Origin: Campylobacter concisus
GTDB lineage: Bacteria > Campylobacterota > Campylobacteria > Campylobacterales > Campylobacteraceae
Assembly (NCBI RefSeq): GCF_003048775.2
Contig: NZ_CP049272.1
Coordinates: forward strand, 372,001-436,000
DNA: 64,000 bases
Reading direction: 5' to 3'
Within the stretch, counting starts at the first letter, position 1. The number at the start of each line of letters is the position of its first letter. Below, in pieces: positions 46,377 through 56,496 of this stretch. The position numbers and the translations under genes were made by a program. The notes under the pieces were generated by a model, which searched no databases, had not been told where the DNA came from, and saw nothing but the letters and a program-made list of their open reading frames with translations.

Positions 46377-47616
46377 TAGGATTTGTGATTCCAGAGATCA
46401 TAAAAAAGAAATAACCTTTAATGATCTGGCGCAGGGCAAGACGGGCATAGTATTTCTAAACGGACGGCACGATAAATTTAAGCCCAAGATAAAAGACGAT
46501 AAAGATGCGCACTATATCCTTAAAGAGTGTAAAGATGACAACTATATATTCGGCAACTATATAGGCCGTTTTACCTTTGAGTGGCAAGAGTACGTCATAA
46601 ACTCTCGTTTCGGTAAAGAACTAGAAGCCGAGCTTTTAAAAACTATCGACTCGGCGTTTTTTAGCTCCGATGGTAGCGTCGCCGAGGTAAACGGCGACAT
46701 TCCTATGGACGATGTCCTTTATGCCTCATTTATCAGCCGCTTAAAGCTAGCCAAACTAAGCGGCTTCCCGAGCATTTACAAGAAAATTCCTTTTAGAGAC
46801 TACGCCGTGCACGGAAGCCTTGATGTTAAAAATTTCATCAAAAAAGATCAGCCATTCACGGGTAAAATCTCAAGCCGCAAAAGCTCTCGAGTGCCCGACG
46901 AAGTGGTCGCAAGGGTGCTTTTAAAAGCTTATGATATCTTGGTTAGAAAAAACCCTAAATTTGGGCTTTACGATAAGGAGATTAGAAATTTTTTGCTAGC
47001 TAACGCTAACGGCGAGATGAAAAGCGTAAAAGATATAAACGTAGCCCTAAACTCAAAATCCGTGATGAACGAGCTTTATAAAGATTACAAAATCGCTCTT
47101 CAAATCGCTAAGGTTATCATTTTACAAGATTCAAGATACGCGAACGAAAACGCCGTCAAAAATCTAAATTTCGGTTATTTGCTGTATGCACCCAATCTTT
47201 TTGAGCTTTATGTTGAGAGACTCATAAGAAGCGTATTAGGCGAATTTGGCGGTAAATTTAGGCTAGAAACGCAGGATAAAATTCCTGGCTCGAATTTGAA
47301 GCCCGATTTTTTAATAAAAGACGAAAAAGGGAAAATTTTAGCTGTTTTAGATGCCAAATATAGGCATTTTTATAATGCTAATTTAGGCGAAACCGACTTC
47401 AAGAATTTGTTGCAAATAAAACAATACGTGGAGAAGGCCGGTTCAAACACTGGAATTCTAATCTATGCTAAAAGTGACGTCTTTAATGGGTTAGGAAACA
47501 TAAGACATAGTCCTGAAAACAAAATTTTTATACTCAATGTATTAAAAAATGATAATAAAACATCTGCTGACGAATTTAAAAAGTATCTTAAGAAGATTTT
47601 AGAAACTATAAAATAA
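46354..47616 (+). CDS. mcrC: McrC-type endonuclease subunit
   Basis: A 420-aa partner that joins the McrB ring and carries the nuclease. The PD-(D/E)xK site is visible: LKPDFLIKDEKGKILAVLDAKY near residues 310-335, with a preceding NLFELYVERLIRS and a later QIKQYVEK. The N-terminal part (TFEWQEYVINSRFGKELEAE) stimulates the GTPase in the family. The start lies inside the mcrB end, giving tight coupling. Confidence 0.9.
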   Translation: MENVFNDNRICDSRDHKKEITFNDLAQGKTGIVFLNGRHDKFKPKIKDDKDAHYILKECKDDNYIFGNYIGRFTFEWQEYVINSRFGKELEAELLKTIDSAFFSSDGSVAEVNGDIPMDDVLYASFISRLKLAKLSGFPSIYKKIPFRDYAVHGSLDVKNFIKKDQPFTGKISSRKSSRVPDEVVARVLLKAYDILVRKNPKFGLYDKEIRNFLLANANGEMKSVKDINVALNSKSVMNELYKDYKIALQIAKVIILQDSRYANENAVKNLNFGYLLYAPNLFELYVERLIRSVLGEFGGKFRLETQDKIPGSNLKPDFLIKDEKGKILAVLDAKYRHFYNANLGETDFKNLLQIKQYVEKAGSNTGILIYAKSDVFNGLGNIRHSPENKIFILNVLKNDNKTSADEFKKYLKKILETIK

Positions 47617-47629
47617 AAGAGATAATGTG

Positions 47630-47880
47630 AAAACATTATAAAAGTTGTAGCGTTTATGGCTATAAGCTTGTTGGATGCAAAAGCTACTTTGTCTATAGAA
47701 GGATATATGGCAAAGATGTTCTTTTAAAAGAAAAAAGATGGCAACACTGTCTATGTGGCAAATGATGTACAAACAAGCTAGTAGAGGGTATACATAAAAG
47801 GACTCATTTAATCTATTTGGGTCAAATTTAAACTACGATCCGCTACTTTCAAAGTCTATACAAGCTAGAGTACTTTGAAA
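47630..47880 (+). pseudogene. Degraded secreted-protein remnant
   Basis: After mcrC, one frame reads KVVAFMAISLLDAKATLSIE and GYMAKMFF, the look of a signal peptide plus mature start, and then stops. Further pieces in other frames (NGNTVYVANDVQTS-like and FNLFGSNLNYDPLLSKSIQA-like) follow up to about 47880. I read this as one small gene broken by several indels. No family recognised. Confidence 0.35.
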
Positions 47881-47954
47881 CAAGCAAGTCAAAATAGGAC
47901 TTAGATTTTTAAAAGAATGTAGGCTGTCTCTCTTGCATTAGAAAGCCTCGCAGA

Positions 47955-47990
47955 GCCCAAGGGTTTAGAGTTCTCTAAACCCATTTGGGC
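47955..47990. other. Long inverted repeat upstream of the relaxase gene (oriT candidate)
   Basis: GGGTTTAGAG and CTCTAAACCC form a 10-bp stem with a 2-base loop, extended by GCCCAA/TTGGGC with a two-base bulge. No T run follows, which is unusual for a terminator. It lies 80 bases before the MobV-like gene, where oriT hairpins are found in MobV systems. It could equally be a plain terminator of the decayed gene upstream. Confidence 0.4.
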
Positions 47991-48069
47991 ATTAAATGGT
48001 TAAAACCTACTCTTTTTAACAAAATACATATAATTAATAGTAATTAGATCATAGTTTTTGGAGAGTAAG

Positions 48070-49302
48070 ATGTTTAAAGACCAACAAGCAAATATAACAT
48101 TTGAACTAGCAAGTGAGCACCTGAATGCTCATAACAGTAGAGAAAACCGACCAAAATATCTCATGCCGGGATACTACTTAAATGAAAATTTTTGCGTATC
48201 TAAGCCAGTGGAGTATATAAGGCTAAACGAGCTTAGTTTTGATGAGCTGTGGCAAAAAAGAAGAGATGAGATGAAGAGTGAAGTGGTGCGTAATGGCAAA
48301 ACAAAGCTGGTGGATATAGAAAGGGGCAAAAAACCACTCAAGCAAAACTGTCACTATGAGTGCGTCATAGGGCTAAATGAGCATACAAGTGTTTCAAGCC
48401 TGCTACGCTCCATAAAGGCAGTAGGAGAAATTTTAAACATAGAGCCCATAAATGTCTATATACATAGCGATGAGGGCCATCTTTTAAGAAAGCGTGATAG
48501 TAAAGAGATATATCCACTCTTTCGTGATGAAAATGGTAAGCTAGGTGGTACGTATGTGACTGATACAGACGGCAGAGCATACTACATACATATCAAAGAA
48601 AACAAAAAAGGCGAACAGTACTATGAAAAAGGAGCGGAGCTAAGATATGATGAGTTTGAGCCTATGTTTCAAAGGCATGCACACGTAGAGTGGAACACTC
48701 TAGTATCTAGCAGAAACCAGATGCAAAGGTTTAAAAGATACAGTGCTGATGCAAATTTAGATGCTAAGACTGTTTTTAAAAATGTATATAACACAAATGC
48801 TGAAATTTTAGGTATGAAAAAAGGCAGTGGCAACAGCAAACACAAAAAACTAAAAGAGTTTAGAGTGGCTAGTGAAAACGAAAAGCTAGCTAGTCAGATA
48901 GAAGAGCTAAAAAGTCTAGTAGAGCAAAAGGAAGCTCAGATGCAAAGCGCCTTTGAAACTGAGGTAAAGCAAAGGGATAAGATAAGAGAGCTGGCTATAC
49001 AAAACGAAGGGCTGAAATCTGAGATAAAGGAGCGTATAGAACTATACGCTATGAAGTTACTTGAGCTACTAGATACTAAAGATGAGCTCGCACTAGCAAA
49101 TGAAACACTTGCCGAGAAAGATATTGAGATAAAAAATTTAATAGATGAGATATCTTACAAAGATGAAGAGATAATGGCAGCTAGAGAAGAGATAGAACAA
49201 ATAAAAGAGCAAATGCGTAATATAGAATACAAGCAAGAAGCAAGTATAAAACCTGCCAATACAAAAGGCAAAAGTCGTGAGGTGTATGAATTTGGGATGT
49301 GA
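48070..49302 (+). CDS. MobV-like relaxase (Pre/Mob family) with coiled-coil tail
   Basis: A 410-aa protein. Near the N-terminus is AHNSRENRPKYL, the HNxR motif of MobV/Pre proteins. Near residue 130-150 is NIEPINVYIHSDEGH, matching the HxDE histidine motif (the usual PHxH continuation is changed), and later QRHAHVEWNTL. From about residue 260 to 395 it is a long coiled coil (NEKLASQIEELKSLVEQKE and similar). The ATG at 48070 follows GGAGAG. It would nick the element at oriT for transfer. The altered third motif leaves some doubt about the subfamily. Confidence 0.75.
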   Translation: MFKDQQANITFELASEHLNAHNSRENRPKYLMPGYYLNENFCVSKPVEYIRLNELSFDELWQKRRDEMKSEVVRNGKTKLVDIERGKKPLKQNCHYECVIGLNEHTSVSSLLRSIKAVGEILNIEPINVYIHSDEGHLLRKRDSKEIYPLFRDENGKLGGTYVTDTDGRAYYIHIKENKKGEQYYEKGAELRYDEFEPMFQRHAHVEWNTLVSSRNQMQRFKRYSADANLDAKTVFKNVYNTNAEILGMKKGSGNSKHKKLKEFRVASENEKLASQIEELKSLVEQKEAQMQSAFETEVKQRDKIRELAIQNEGLKSEIKERIELYAMKLLELLDTKDELALANETLAEKDIEIKNLIDEISYKDEEIMAAREEIEQIKEQMRNIEYKQEASIKPANTKGKSREVYEFGM

Positions 49303-49304
49303 AA

Positions 49305-49332
49305 TTGACAATAAGTTATCAAATATGATAAT
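49305..49332 (+). promoter_or_regulatory. Autoregulated promoter of the toxin-antitoxin operon
   Basis: The -35 TTGACA (49305-49310) and -10 GATAAT (49327-49332) are 16 bases apart. A perfect inverted repeat, TTATCA-AATA-TGATAA (49316-49331), lies exactly between them, as expected for an operator bound by the XRE antitoxin. Confidence 0.65.
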
Positions 49333-49341
49333 ATAGCCAAC

Positions 49342-49671
49342 ATGAAAGATCAATTATGGAAAATTACATTTTATGATAAGAGTGTTGAAGACGAGACACT
49401 ATCTTTGCCAGATACGATACTAGCTAATTTACTTAGAGTACTTGAAATGGCAAAAGAGGTTGGACCAAATTTGGGTAGACCGCATAGTGCTCCTCTTGGA
49501 AATGGGCTATTTGAGTTTAGGGCAAAAGGCAAAGAAGGTATTGCAAGAAGTGTCTTTGTAAATGTTATAAATAAAGAAATAGTGATTTTGCATACGCTCA
49601 TTAAAAAATCAGACACCATTCCTAAAAAAGATATGAAGATCATTATGCAAAGAGCAAAGGAGATAAAATGA
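49342..49671 (+). CDS. Gp49/HigB-like toxin
   Basis: A 109-aa protein of the phage-derived Gp49-like (RelE superfamily) type: LWKITFYDKSVEDE, a basic core GLFEFRAKGKEGIARSVF, and VILHTLIKKSDTIPKKDMKI near the end. These toxins cleave mRNA on the ribosome. The gene precedes its antitoxin, with a 4-base ATGA overlap, the order seen in HigBA-type pairs. Confidence 0.85.
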   Translation: MKDQLWKITFYDKSVEDETLSLPDTILANLLRVLEMAKEVGPNLGRPHSAPLGNGLFEFRAKGKEGIARSVFVNVINKEIVILHTLIKKSDTIPKKDMKIIMQRAKEIK

Positions 49672-49952
49672 GACCAACATTTGAGGACTTTAAAGAAAAA
49701 GCTCTAAAAAGAAGCGAGGTAAAAAAAGAATACGATAGGCTGGAGATTGAATTTGAGTTAAAACTAAAGCTTATAAAGATCAGAAAAGCTGCAAATCTAA
49801 CTCAAGAGGAGATGGCTAGCAGGATGAATACTAGTAAAAGCAACATCTCAAGATTAGAGAGCCTAAACTCTAAAATTTCACCAACAATCTCTACTTTAAA
49901 TGCCTATGCAAATGCTGCGGGATATAGGCTGGATGTAAATTTTGTGCAGTAA
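49668..49952 (+). CDS. XRE-family antitoxin
   Basis: A 94-aa protein with a C-terminal HTH (RKAANLTQEEMASRMNTSKS, NISRLES, ISTLNAYANAAGYRLDVNF). It neutralises the toxin and probably represses the operon at the inverted repeat upstream. It sits next to the right end of the element, where such pairs help maintain integrated DNA. Confidence 0.88.
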   Translation: MRPTFEDFKEKALKRSEVKKEYDRLEIEFELKLKLIKIRKAANLTQEEMASRMNTSKSNISRLESLNSKISPTISTLNAYANAAGYRLDVNFVQ

Positions 49953-50061
49953 ATTTTAGTGGCGTATAGGTTAGTGAAAGTATATAAAAATTTTTATGAA
50001 AGAATGTATGTGGAGGCTGATGTGTTTGGGTTTAGGGTACATTTGATATTTTATAAAATCT

Positions 50062-50162
50062 GTCCTGATTTAGGACAAAATTCTTCCAATAAAAATGTTA
50101 TTTATAGTTTAATAAAAAGGGCTAGAGTGTGTTACATAGAATTTGGACTTTTGTTACAGAAA
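50062..50162. promoter_or_regulatory. Right integrase-arm-like sites
   Basis: TTTGTTACAGAAA at 50150-50162 is identical to the left-end copies. A degenerate copy (TGTGTTACATAGAA at 50128) lies 22 bases before it, the same spacing as at the left end. GTCCTGATTTAGGAC (50062-50076) mirrors the GTCC/GGAC repeat at 33671. Confidence 0.55.
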
Positions 50163-50272
50163 ATAAGTAAAAATAAAGCTTTACAATGTATAATTGTAAA
50201 GTTCATAAAACACGTCTATATAAGCGTTTCTGAAAGGTTAAATGTGTATCAAAACGCCAAAATGGCGGAGTG

Positions 50273-50290
50273 TCCCTCTCTGTCCGCCAC
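50273..50290 (+). repeat. Right attachment site core (attR)
   Basis: An exact 18-bp copy of the tRNA-Ser 3' end (TCCCTCTCTGTCCGCCAC), without the rest of the tRNA. It marks the right border of the element. Confidence 0.9.
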
Positions 50291-50303
50291 TGCTTATAGA
50301 TAA

Positions 50304-50785
50304 TCATAAATTTTATTATTGTTTAACATTATTTTTTTGAATATCTTTATATAAAAATTTTTCTGCGTTAGAAAATTGCTTACCTAGTAAAAAAACTTAA
50401 CTATAAGTTTGTAGATTTTAGACTGATGATTTTTTTGTGAAATTTATAAGTAAAAATTTTATGGTGATCACACATCTTTTAAAAAATTATGATTTTTTTG
50501 GTTATATTGTTGTTTCAAACTAATTAAAAATATCTTAAATTAAGTTTTTATTATAAAAAGTATTATATTTTACATGATTAATTATATTGACAATCAAAAA
50601 GCTATTTTTTGATAAAAGCTTATAATTCGCTTTTTACAAACTATTGACATTTGGAATTTATATATTTAATTAATATATTTTTTTCTTAAAAGATAAAATT
50701 TCTCATATAAAGTTATATCTTATAAAGATAGTATATAATCACGTAAAAATTTAAATAATACAAAAAATAATAATAAGGAGCAATC
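50304..50785. other. AT-rich non-coding stretch before the adhesin
   Basis: About 480 very AT-rich bases with no supportable gene. Only the promoter element at its right end can be named. Confidence 0.6.
50734..50739 (+). promoter_or_regulatory. -10 box of the adhesin gene
   Basis: A perfect TATAAT, 46 bases before the TTG start, in a periodic AT-rich upstream region typical of Campylobacter sigma-70 promoters. Confidence 0.55.
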
Positions 50786-53700
50786 TTGGCTAAAGAAGCT
50801 GGAGTAGTAAAATTTATTAGTGGCAAGGCGGTCGCTATCGATCAAAATGGAAATGAGAGAGAGCTAAAAGTAGGTGACATCCTTTATATGGGAGAGAGCA
50901 TCAAGACAAGTGATGCCGCTGATAAAATAACAATCGTTTCAAATAATGGAAAAGAGATTACAATTGTAGGCAATGATACACTTGCTTTAAATCAAAGTAC
51001 TATAGGCGCGGAAGGTTTGGCAGATGTTAGTGATTTGCAAAATGCTATTTTAAATGGTGGAGATCTAACAAAACTTGAAGAGACTGCTGCTGGTGGAAAC
51101 ACTGCTGCTGGTGGTGGAGATGGTGTTAGCCTAGGTGATGCTAAATTTGCTGAGGGTGGCCACTACTCAAACATTAATGCAACATATAGAAATTTAAGTG
51201 ATACAAACAGAGCTTTTGCATCATACGATAGCTCAATAAGCGGATACAATGGTGGAGATGATCTATAATCCCAAGCGATCCTCTTGTAACTTTTATAAGC
51301 GATCTTAATAACGATGGTACTTTAAGTAGGGTTGAGCATGCACGAGATACAAATTTAAACACATCAAAAGTTCTTATTACGATTCCAAATGATGGCACAG
51401 TAAGGGCCGGAGATATACTAAATATCACTATAACTAAGCCAGATGGTAATACTGAAAATAAAACAATTCCTATCACTCCAACTATCATAAGCAATGGTTA
51501 TCAGTTTGATGCACCAATACAGACTGGTAAAATTTCAAAAGTTGATGCAACTATTACAAATTTCCAAGGAAATGTTAGTGGCAGAAGTGAAGATAGCGTA
51601 ACTTCAAGTGGCTTTAGTGCTCCAGAGGTTAAATTTACAGAAGATAACGGTCCTGATAATAATCTATTAACATATACTGAAAATGCTAAAGATGGCAAAT
51701 TAAATGAAACTCCAGTGCTTATAACTGTAAAAGATGTGATTGTTGGAGATGTGCTTCACGTGACTTTAACAAAGCCTGATGGTACAACTGAGGTTAGAAA
51801 TGTATCTATTGATCAAAACATAATAGATAATGGATATAAGATAGATAATATGCCAGTTGAGCACGGTAAGCCTTCAAAAGTAGAAGCTTACGTAGCAGAT
51901 AGCACAAACACGATGAGAAGTGCAACTGCAAGTGACTCTACTACTCTTGATGTAAAACCGACTTTGACATTTACAGAAGATCAAGACAACAATGGCTATT
52001 TATATGATCCAGAAAATAGTCAAGACAATAACTTTAGAAGCACGACAGTAGAGATAACTCTACCAAAAGATGTAGTTATTGGCGATAAGATTGTTATAAC
52101 TTATACCGATCCACTAACTAAGCAAGATACAACAAAAGAAATTTCTCTTACACAAGAGATGATTGATAGTCAAAAAGTAAATACATCTCTTCCGATATTT
52201 CCAGATGTAAGAACATCAGCTAGTGTTCATGTGGTAGATAAAAACAATGTTCGAAAAAGCGAAGAGTCAGATCAAGATAGTGTAATGCCTATTGGCAGAA
52301 ATTTAGAAATGACATTACCAGAAGAAAAGACTCTTCATGAAATTTCAAGACAAGAAAGTACTGATGACAATGAAGTAAATAAAACCACAGCAAGGATTAC
52401 TCTGCCAAATAAAATTGATAATGGCGATAAGCTTACGCTAACTATTACTGGACCTGATCCTGATGATCCTGTAAATAATCCTTCTAAAACTTATACAAGA
52501 GAATTTACTATACATATGGATAGTAAAGGTGTTGTAACTAGTGTAACAGAAAATGGAACTTCTAATGTTTTAACGCCTATAAAAGCAAGTGATAATCAAT
52601 ATATCATCAATGTTTCTGGTATCCAACTAAAGCATGGAGAAGATACGACTATTAAGGCCAAAGTTACAAATTTAAATCCAAATAGACATACATCTATAAA
52701 TGAGCCAGAAGTATCGGCTAGTTTAGAGCATGTAAAAAAACCTGAAGTTATCTTTGATGAAGCTGATGGAGCTAAAACTATGACTAGAGAGCAAGCTATC
52801 AGCAAAGATGATCTTAATAGCACAACAGTCACTATAAAGCTTCCTAAAAATGCAGTAAGTGGAGATAAACTAACTGTAACTATAAAAGAGCCAAATGAAG
52901 CTACTGCTAGAGAAATAAAATACACTATTGGAAAAGATAATAATGGTAAGTTCTTTGTAAAAGATAGCGATGGCAATAAAATAGATACAGAAACAGATGG
53001 TAGAAGCTTTAAAATTTCTGGCATTAAAACAGCAACTGGTCTAGAAACTAAAGTAACAGCCGAGATAAAAGATAAAGATGGTATTCAGCATGCAGAAGAT
53101 ACAAGCACGGTTACTATCTCAAATATAAACGATATGGCAGTATATTTCAAAGAGGATGCTGACCGTAACGTATCTTTAACGAGAGCAGAGAGCAAGGACG
53201 CGGATGGCGACCTACATAAAACGACAGTAGTAGTAAAAGTGCCAAATAACGTTATAGCTGGCGATGTGGTAACTGTAAAAATAGATAATGGCACTTCACC
53301 TAAAACTTATAAGGTTACAGGTAGAGACCCAAGCGGTAAAATCATGCTAGAAGATACTTCTACTCATGCTTCTATAACTGCAAGTGATAAAAATGAGATA
53401 GAAATTCCTGGCGTAGAGATCATTGCTGGCAAGACCATCAATGTAACTACTGAGACCACCGATGCAAGTGGCGGCAAGAAAGCCGAAGCTCAAAATCATA
53501 ATACTCTTGAAAAGCTTCATGAAGACATGGAGATAACTTTTGAAAAAGATACCAATAATGATGGTATTTTGGGCAGCACAGAGGCAACTGGAGCGACTAC
53601 TATAGCAACTATCAAGCTTCCTTCAAATTTTGTTTTAGGTGATAAATTAATAGTAGAGTCACACAACGAAGACACGCCAAACAATAAAACGACCAAGACA

Positions 53701-55803
53701 TATGAGATAGTAAAAGACAATAACGGCAAATTAATAGCTAAAAATGGTAGTGAAGAGCTTGATATTACCGATGATGCTGACGGCAATAAGGTGGTCAAAT
53801 ACACACTTGGCTTAACAGAAGATCATAAGACTATCATTAATGCCAAGGTTACTGATAATACTGGTGCTGATAAGGTTGAGACAAATAGCGATATTACGCT
53901 TGATGCTCAAGGTAGCGGTTCTGGAACAGGCTTTAGGCTATTTATTGATGAGGATAAAGATAGAAACGGAGTTCTAAGTAGAGATGAAGCTATGAAGGAT
54001 GGAAATTTAAATACTACTTCGGCAACACTTCAAATCCCAACCACTGTAAATAGCGGTGATACTATAAAAGTTAAGGTAAATGGTGGGGCAGAGAAAACTT
54101 ATACCGTTGCTTCAAATGATGGTACAAACGTTACTATAAAAGATGCAGGTAGCAGCCTTGTCGCACTTGAGCCAGGAAATAAACTAAAAATTTCTGATGT
54201 TCATATAGATAAAGATCATCCAGCAGTGGTTGAAGCTACTATAAATGGAGTAACAAAGACAGCTAAAGCTACATTAGAATCAGTAGATACCAAAAATTTA
54301 AAGATTGAATTTGTTGAAGATAATGCAAGTAGAGACAATGTAATAGACAGAGATGAAGCTATTTTGGACAATGATATAAAAAAGACAATTATAAGCGTTC
54401 AGGTGCCGCATAATGTCACAAATGGTGATAAGATAGCAGTAACTATAAAAGAGCCTAAAGCCGATGGTACTACGGCTGATAGGACAATAAATTACACAGT
54501 TTCAAAAACTGCCAATGGTAAAATTTCACTTACAGATGATACTACTCATGTTACTACACAGTTAGCAAACAATACTATAAAAATTCCTGGCGTTGCTATG
54601 CTTCCAGGTCGTGAAACTAGTGCAGTAGCTACTATAACAAATGGTGCTGAGACTACAACTAGTAGCGAAGCAAAAGCTAAACTTGCACCTTTAAGTGAAG
54701 CGGGATTAAGTGTAAGCATAGTTGCTGACAAAAACGACAATGGCATTATCTCAAGAGATGAGTCAGGTAGTAAAATTTCAAAGGTTCATGTTTCTATCCC
54801 AGGAAGTGTTGTAGCTGGTGATAAGATAGATGTCAAGATAACAAATCCTAATGGGTCTATCTTAACTAAACATTATGAAGTTATGGGAAAAGATGTAAAT
54901 GGAAAAATTACACTTAAAAATTTAGATGATAATTCTCAACAAACACTTGATAGAGATAATCCACTTGATCTCAATGCTACTATCGCAGTTGATAAAGAAA
55001 CAAAAGCTGAAGTTACTCTAACTGACACATTTGGTGAGAGCAAAACAGTAAGCGATACAGCACATGCTGAAATCGATGCTATAAGAGGCATCATGTTTAA
55101 TAAAGATATAAAAACCTCAGAAAGTGGTGAGAGATCTACTTCTGTTAAAGTTTATCTTAATGAAGATGCTAGAGATGGAGATAAGGTAGAGTTTAAATAC
55201 ACTGATCCAGACAACCATACACTAACCAAGACTGCAAGACATACTTTATCAGCTGCAGATATAGCAAAAGGCACATTTGATCAAGAGCTTGATATCAATG
55301 CAAGATCAGCCTATGATCTAAATATTAAAGCCTCGCTTAAAACTTCAGATGGCTTAGAGTCCAAGTCTTACGAGCCTTATAAACCACTTCATATAGGCGT
55401 TGAAAACTATACGGTTAAATTTGACGCAAGTAAAGATATGAAAGGTGGTGAAGGTCATGATACTTTGGTGTTTGATAAGCAAATAGTTGATCTTAGAGGC
55501 ATTGCTAATCTTGATTCAAAAGTGAAAAGCTTTGAAAACCTTGAGCTTAAAGGAGAAACAAAGATCAAATTTAATGCACAAAACATCCTTGATATCACTG
55601 ATAATCCTGATACGGTGCTTAAGATAAAAGGTGGTGATGTTGATGCTAATGGCAATAAAATCACAAAAGTTGATCTAGTTCATAAATGGACAGCAGATCA
55701 TACATATGATACTGCTGGATTTAAAGGCTACACAAGCATAGATCAAATAAATGGAAAAACTATCCATATCCAAATAGACGACAAAATCCACACCGATCTT
55801 TAA
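50786..55803 (+). pseudogene. LapA-like type-I-secreted repeat adhesin, split by a frameshift
   Basis: The 5' part (50786-51268, TTG start after AAGGAG) encodes 160 aa with the retention module of LapA/BapA-type adhesins (VVKFISGKAVAIDQNGNERE, ALNQSTIGAEGLADVSDLQN) and a TAAGG pair near residue 100, like LapG cleavage sites. It stops at TAA 51266. The frame one base over is open from 51262 and runs on without interruption to 55803. That part has about eleven repeats of roughly 110-130 aa, most opening with a Ca-binding-like DxDxNGxLxRxEA and a GDxxxV strand. It ends in a type-I secretion C-terminus (FENLELKGETKIKFNAQNIL). One inserted base near 51266 would restore about 1,670 aa. No start is seen for the second part alone. 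Confidence 0.75.
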
Positions 55804-55809
55804 TCCTCA

Positions 55810-55837
55810 AAATGAGTGCGTAAATTCGCACTCATTT
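55810..55837 (+). terminator. Terminator after the adhesin
   Basis: AAATGAGTGCG and CGCACTCATTT form an 11-bp stem around TAAATT, right after the stop codon. Confidence 0.85.
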
Positions 55838-55902
55838 CAAACTCAACTCACATTATTTTTTAAGTCTTGTTTTACTAATATTTGCTCCTTAAAGGAGAAA
55901 AT

Positions 55903-56496
55903 ATGAAAAATTTAATAGCCGTTATTATAGTTATTGCTGCACTTGCTTTTGGCGCTTTTAAGTATATAAATTCATTTGTTGCACTTGATGAAAATGTAAA
56001 TGCAAAGTGGTCGCAGGTGTTAAATCAATATAAAAGAAGAGCCGAGCTTGTGCCAAATTTGGTTGAAACTGTAAAAGGCTACGCAGCTCATGAGCAAAAA
56101 ATTTTTGAAGATGTGGCAAATGCTAGAAGCAAGAGCATGCAAGTAAGCATTGATGCAAGTGGTCTTAGCGATGAAGCTAAGATGAAAGAATTTATGACAG
56201 CACAAAGCTCATTTGGTTTGGCACTTGGCAGGCTTATGGCAGTTAGTGAGAACTATCCAGAGTTAAAAGCAAATCAAAATTTCTTATCTCTTCAGAGTCA
56301 GCTTGAAGGTACGCAAAACCGCATAAGCGTAGCAATGCATGATTATATCGAAGCTGTAAAAGAGTATAACGTAGCCCTTAGAAGCTTTCCAAATAAATTT
56401 ATAGCAAGTACTTTTTATCCTGAGCTAAAGCCAAAACAAAATCTTGAAATAAGCAACGAAGAGAAGATCAATCCAAAAGTTTCATTTGAGAAATGA
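55903..56496 (+). CDS. lemA: LemA family protein
   Basis: A 197-aa membrane-anchored helical protein. One N-terminal helix (LIAVIIVIAALAFGAFKYI) is followed by ALDENVNAKWSQVLNQYKRRAELVPNLVETVKGYA-type LemA signature (residues 28-63), and SRFP-like NVALRSFPNKFIAS. The ATG at 55903 has AAAGGAG, itself within a CTCCTT/AAGGAG palindrome. It overlaps the TPM-domain gene by 4 bases, a common LemA-TPM pairing of unknown exact role in the envelope. Confidence 0.92.
   Translation: MKNLIAVIIVIAALAFGAFKYINSFVALDENVNAKWSQVLNQYKRRAELVPNLVETVKGYAAHEQKIFEDVANARSKSMQVSIDASGLSDEAKMKEFMTAQSSFGLALGRLMAVSENYPELKANQNFLSLQSQLEGTQNRISVAMHDYIEAVKEYNVALRSFPNKFIASTFYPELKPKQNLEISNEEKINPKVSFEK

Larger units (their letters stand above)
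33582..50290. mobile_element. Integrative mobilizable element in tRNA-Ser
   Basis: About 16.7 kb between two perfect copies of an 18-bp repeat, one in the tRNA 3' end and one at 50273-50290. Next to the left copy is a tyrosine recombinase gene reading inward. The interior carries a second recombinase, a VirD4-like ATPase, a ClpP-like protease, a repressor, McrBC, a MobV-like relaxase and a toxin-antitoxin pair, none of it housekeeping. No VirB4 or other mating-pore gene, replication initiator or capsid gene was recognised, so I call it mobilizable rather than self-transmissible. Confidence 0.85.

Noticed and set aside
50126-50134. AGTGTGTTA, resembling the nick site I remember from pMV158-type MobV plasmids
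   Set aside because: It coincides with a degenerate integrase arm repeat, lies about 0.8 kb past the relaxase gene, and has no flanking inverted repeats; nine bases can match by chance.
49959-50303. A 114-aa ORF spanning the right end of the element
   Set aside because: It runs through the arm repeats and the attR core, lacks a ribosome site, and has no recognisable domain.
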